Shown here: positions 61,856 through 64,000 of the stretch, piece by piece | Layout: each line of letters opens with the position of its first letter | Position numbering within the stretch: the stretch's first letter is position 1 | From: Pelagibacterium lacus | GTDB taxonomy: Bacteria > Pseudomonadota > Alphaproteobacteria > Rhizobiales > Devosiaceae | Assembly: GCF_003345525.1 (NCBI RefSeq) | Contig: NZ_QQNH01000010.1 | Coordinates: 21,130 to 85,129 of the forward strand | Length of the DNA: 64,000 bases | Direction: 5' to 3' | Notes under the pieces: generated by a model | Databases searched by the model: none | Seen by the model: only the letters and a program-made list of their open reading frames with translations | Told to the model about the DNA's origin: nothing | Translations under genes and position numbers: made by a program

Positions 61856-62344
61856 TCAGGCCGCCTTGGGGTTGGCTTCTGTTTCTGCGAGCTTGGACAG
61901 TTTCTCATCGGACGCCTTTTCCTCGGCCAATGTCTGTCCGAGCAGTTCGGCGGCGTCGCTCATGCCGAGTTGCTTGGCCCAGGTCGCCAGTGTGCCATAA
62001 CGGGCGATTTCATAATGCTCGACCGCCTGCGCGGCGGCCGCGAGGCCAGCATCAAGGGCGACGGCGTCCTTGTAATCCTCCATGATCTCCTTGCCCTCTT
62101 CGATAATGCCGAGAATGGCGTCGCAGGTTTTGCCTCGCGGACGCTTGCCGAGCATCTCGAAAATCTGTTCGAGCCGCTCGACATGGACTTCGGTTTCCTG
62201 GCGGTGGGTTTCGAACCCTTGCGCCAATTGCTCGGAGTTGGCCGCCTTGGCCATTTTGGGCAGAGCTTTCAGGATTTGCCGCTCGGCATAATAGATGTCG
62301 CGCAGAGTGTCTTCGAATAGGTTGTCGAGGGTCTTTTCAGCCAT
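61856..62344 (-). CDS. DUF892 (YciE/YciF-type) ferritin-like protein
   Basis: ATG 62344 gives 162 aa. LDNLFEDTLRDIYYAERQILKALPKMA opens the DUF892 four-helix bundle (in parts); QETEVHVERLEQIFEMLG and AAQAVEHYEIARYGTLATWA carry the Glu/His residues that bind two iron ions. The family is stress-induced; its biochemical role is unsettled. A perfect EcfG-type promoter (62409-62385) sits 41 bp upstream of the start. Confidence 0.93.
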   Translation of the reverse strand: MAEKTLDNLFEDTLRDIYYAERQILKALPKMAKAANSEQLAQGFETHRQETEVHVERLEQIFEMLGKRPRGKTCDAILGIIEEGKEIMEDYKDAVALDAGLAAAAQAVEHYEIARYGTLATWAKQLGMSDAAELLGQTLAEEKASDEKLSKLAETEANPKAA

Positions 62345-62384
62345 TTCAGTCTCCGGAAAATGCAAGGGGCGTCCCGTCCACCTC

Positions 62385-62409
62385 AACGAGGTGAGTGAGA
62401 TACCGTTCC
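62385..62409 (-). promoter_or_regulatory. EcfG-type (general stress response) promoter of the DUF892 gene
   Basis: Minus strand: GGAAC (62409-62405), 16-bp spacer, CGTT (62388-62385), identical in form to the site at 54027-54003. Start of transcription is expected around 62378. Confidence 0.75.
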
Positions 62410-62486
62410 AGAGCGCTTTCTATGATTGGCATTTGATGTGGGGCGCTGTGGTTGGACACTTGCCGAACCGCCAAAGCCAAGAGCTT

Positions 62487-63122
62487 TTAATCGATGGCAG
62501 CGAGCATTTGGGAAATTCGCTTACGCTCGGCTCGCGATCTGATTTGCTCGGTATAGGGCGTCTCCTCGCCCAACCTCCAATGGTCACCTTGCCATTCAGC
62601 CCGGAGGGTGCGCCTGGCGCCGATAAGTAAATCCTCGGAGGCATAATCGGCGATGATCGTAATTTCGATAGCGATAGCGCCGCCGGCCGATTTCAAGCGC
62701 TCGCTGTCTAACTCCTTCCGCCGAGCAACCATCGCGATGATGTCGTCGAATTTACCGAGCGACGTGTATTGGGAGGGTGCAAGCGGCCCTTGATAGGTGC
62801 GGAGCTTGGGATCGGCACTTTCATCGTGATCGTCAAAGGCATCGAAATCGGTAATCCGACACATGACGGTCTCGGTGCTGGTTTCGATCTTGACGATAAC
62901 ACTTTCGATATAGATAGCGTCCGAGCTCATATTGCTGACAAAACACGCTGCTCTGAGAGAGCTTCCCGCCGCGCGGTTGATGACGATCTTCGGTAGTGTT
63001 TGGCGTCGAAAGCTGCGCAGGAATATCTGGAGATAGGCGATCCAGATCACCACCATTGCCCAATTGGCCACGAGATTGAGCATATCGCTGTTAGCGGCAA
63101 ACCATTCGAGCATGATTGGCAT
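62487..63122 (-). CDS. Hypothetical protein with N-terminal membrane anchor
   Basis: The product is 211 aa. One membrane segment (LVANWAMVVIWIAYLQIFL, about residues 17-35) is followed by a beta-rich soluble domain (IVINRAAGSSLRAACFVSNM, AIYIESVIVKIETSTETVMC). Start may be the Met at 63113. Lower GC than the window average. Similar anchored proteins occur in Rhizobiales, but I recognise no function. Confidence 0.75.
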   Translation of the reverse strand: MPIMLEWFAANSDMLNLVANWAMVVIWIAYLQIFLRSFRRQTLPKIVINRAAGSSLRAACFVSNMSSDAIYIESVIVKIETSTETVMCRITDFDAFDDHDESADPKLRTYQGPLAPSQYTSLGKFDDIIAMVARRKELDSERLKSAGGAIAIEITIIADYASEDLLIGARRTLRAEWQGDHWRLGEETPYTEQIRSRAERKRISQMLAAID

Positions 63123-63240
63123 TCACTACGTTGCGGAGCTTGGCCCAACGCATGGACGCCAACAAGGTTGCCCTGAGGGCACCTCTCCATATCCGGCTCG
63201 CGATTCCCTTTTAATCGGAAATGGGATCATCCGAACAATG

Positions 63241-63453
63241 TCAGAACAGCAACCATTCGAGGCCAAGATAGAGGCTTACGGCTGTGACCGCAACGGTTAC
63301 GCACAAGGTGAGCCAAGTCTTAGAAAGATAGCGGGTTCGCTGAAAACCATCAGTGGGACTGGACACGGACATACTCCACGCAACTACTTCGGAACCATCA
63401 ACCACATCCACCCGATGAAGTCGACCGCACGTGCCCCATAATGCCACATTCAT
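63241..63453 (-). CDS. Possible small membrane protein (doubtful)
   Basis: The frame is 70 aa, or 43 aa from the internal ATG at 63372. Its C-terminal part is one hydrophobic helix (WLTLCVTVAVTAVSLYLGLEW). No Shine-Dalgarno precedes either start, so coding is uncertain. Confidence 0.3.
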   Translation of the reverse strand: MNVALWGTCGRLHRVDVVDGSEVVAWSMSVSSPTDGFQRTRYLSKTWLTLCVTVAVTAVSLYLGLEWLLF

Positions 63454-63616
63454 TCACGAGCCTGTGATTGCCCCAGTTGCGGCGGACCTCCCTGCTTGGG
63501 GTGAGGGTCGGCCTGCCAGTCAGTAGCCCCCATTGCCGCGGCAGGTCGGCCCCTCGGCCAAGGATTGATGCCTGCTGAGCGTCCAAGCTTATGATATCCA
63601 CATCCTGGAGCTTCCG

Positions 63617-63940
63617 ATGAAGTTGTTAATTGTGTCCGCCGCTGCCCTATTCGCATCCGTAACGTCGGGATTCGGGGTGAATGCGGCCGATCTCGCCGCA
63701 CAACTGGACGTCGTGGCGTCGGCGGTCAACGCCGAAGATTTGGACGCAATCGGGAGTCCAGACGACCCTGCGGAGATCATTGGTGATCTCGATGGCCGAT
63801 GGTTCATACTGAACAACGTCGTGCGGAACTGGGGCACGGAGGGTGTAGGGTTTGGCCCGGAGGATCTGGAACGGAGCCAGACAAGAAACTGCTCGGATGG
63901 CGCCGATTCTACATTCTATCGGGTGTCAACGGCGGGGTAA
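63617..63940 (+). CDS. Hypothetical secreted protein
   Basis: ATG 63617 (107 aa; TGGAG 8 nt upstream). Signal peptide to about GVNAAD (residue 24), then an acidic mature region (LDVVASAVNAEDLDAIGSPD), a single Cys. Not recognised. The gap 63454-63616 and the tail 63941-64000 show nothing I can name. Confidence 0.65.
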   Translation: MKLLIVSAAALFASVTSGFGVNAADLAAQLDVVASAVNAEDLDAIGSPDDPAEIIGDLDGRWFILNNVVRNWGTEGVGFGPEDLERSQTRNCSDGADSTFYRVSTAG

Positions 63941-64000
63941 AAGTCGGCCATTGGGCGGCGCAAAACCAGGCCACTTGATGTTGGGGGTATCGAGCGCCGG

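Noticed and set aside
61505..62320. 271-aa plus-strand open frame
   Set aside because: Antisense to the DUF892 gene and the 59-aa gene, both of which have good ribosome sites and patterns on the minus strand.
63064..63441. 125-aa plus-strand open frame
   Set aside because: No ribosome site, no protein-like pattern, and it straddles the start of the minus-strand 211-aa gene.

Overview
The window is GC-rich, densely coded DNA from an alphaproteobacterium, most likely a member of the Hyphomicrobiales near Devosia or Pelagibacterium. The grounds are a C4-pathway 5-aminolevulinate synthase, a class I lysyl-tRNA synthetase, a PodJ-like polarity protein, two promoters of the alphaproteobacterial general-stress (EcfG) type, several rhizobial-style ABC and TRAP importers, and a rhizobial-type intergenic palindrome. 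The genus is inference. No intact rRNA, tRNA, IS element, CRISPR array or origin was seen.

Layout. 1-5.1 kb: the 3' part of a peptide/opine-type ABC importer operon. 5.1-11.4 kb: a TRAP importer, a MarR-type regulator, an ornithine-cyclodeaminase-family enzyme and an FAD amine/amino-acid oxidase. The operator GTTCC-N4-GGAAC sits between the -35 and -10 of the promoters for both the TRAP operon and the cyclodeaminase gene. 11.5-18.8 kb: two LacI-family regulators, a uracil-DNA glycosylase-family protein and a glucose-type sugar ABC importer, with a pair of inverted 16-bp sites in the divergent promoter region. 18.9-21.3 kb: glutaryl-CoA dehydrogenase plus a class III CoA-transferase (glutarate catabolism). 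21.3-31.8 kb: GNAT, FKBP, the ligase-associated helicase/PdeM pair, DUF6460, SDR, MATE, PyrD, DUF952, an S24-type repressor and an SRPBCC protein. 31.8-44.4 kb: LysRS, a TerB-like protein, a solute-binding protein, a processive GT2 glycosyltransferase, the PodJ-like protein, MerR, a NarL-type response regulator and a hybrid histidine kinase facing each other across a palindromic repeat, and MscL.

44.7-56.2 kb: a FixJ-like regulator without its phospho-acceptor Asp, a MarR regulator divergent from a DUF1428x2-GST-VOC operon, hemA, an OmpA-type lipoprotein, an L,D-transpeptidase, tex, and small secreted or membrane proteins, one behind an EcfG-type promoter. 56.2-60.4 kb: a second, regulator-less sugar ABC importer on the minus strand. 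At 60.6 kb lies an isolated 3' end of a tRNA gene (T arm, acceptor strand, CCA), read as the displaced end of an integrated island that runs off the right edge. The rest, to 64 kb, is AT-richer and holds stress-type small proteins (a DUF892 ferritin-like protein behind an EcfG promoter, a 59-aa membrane protein, a 91-aa hydrophilic protein) and unknowns.

The genes mostly describe a scavenging heterotroph: five solute importers or binding proteins, each next to its own regulator or catabolic enzymes where visible, set among housekeeping genes for pyrimidine, haem, translation and cell-pole functions.
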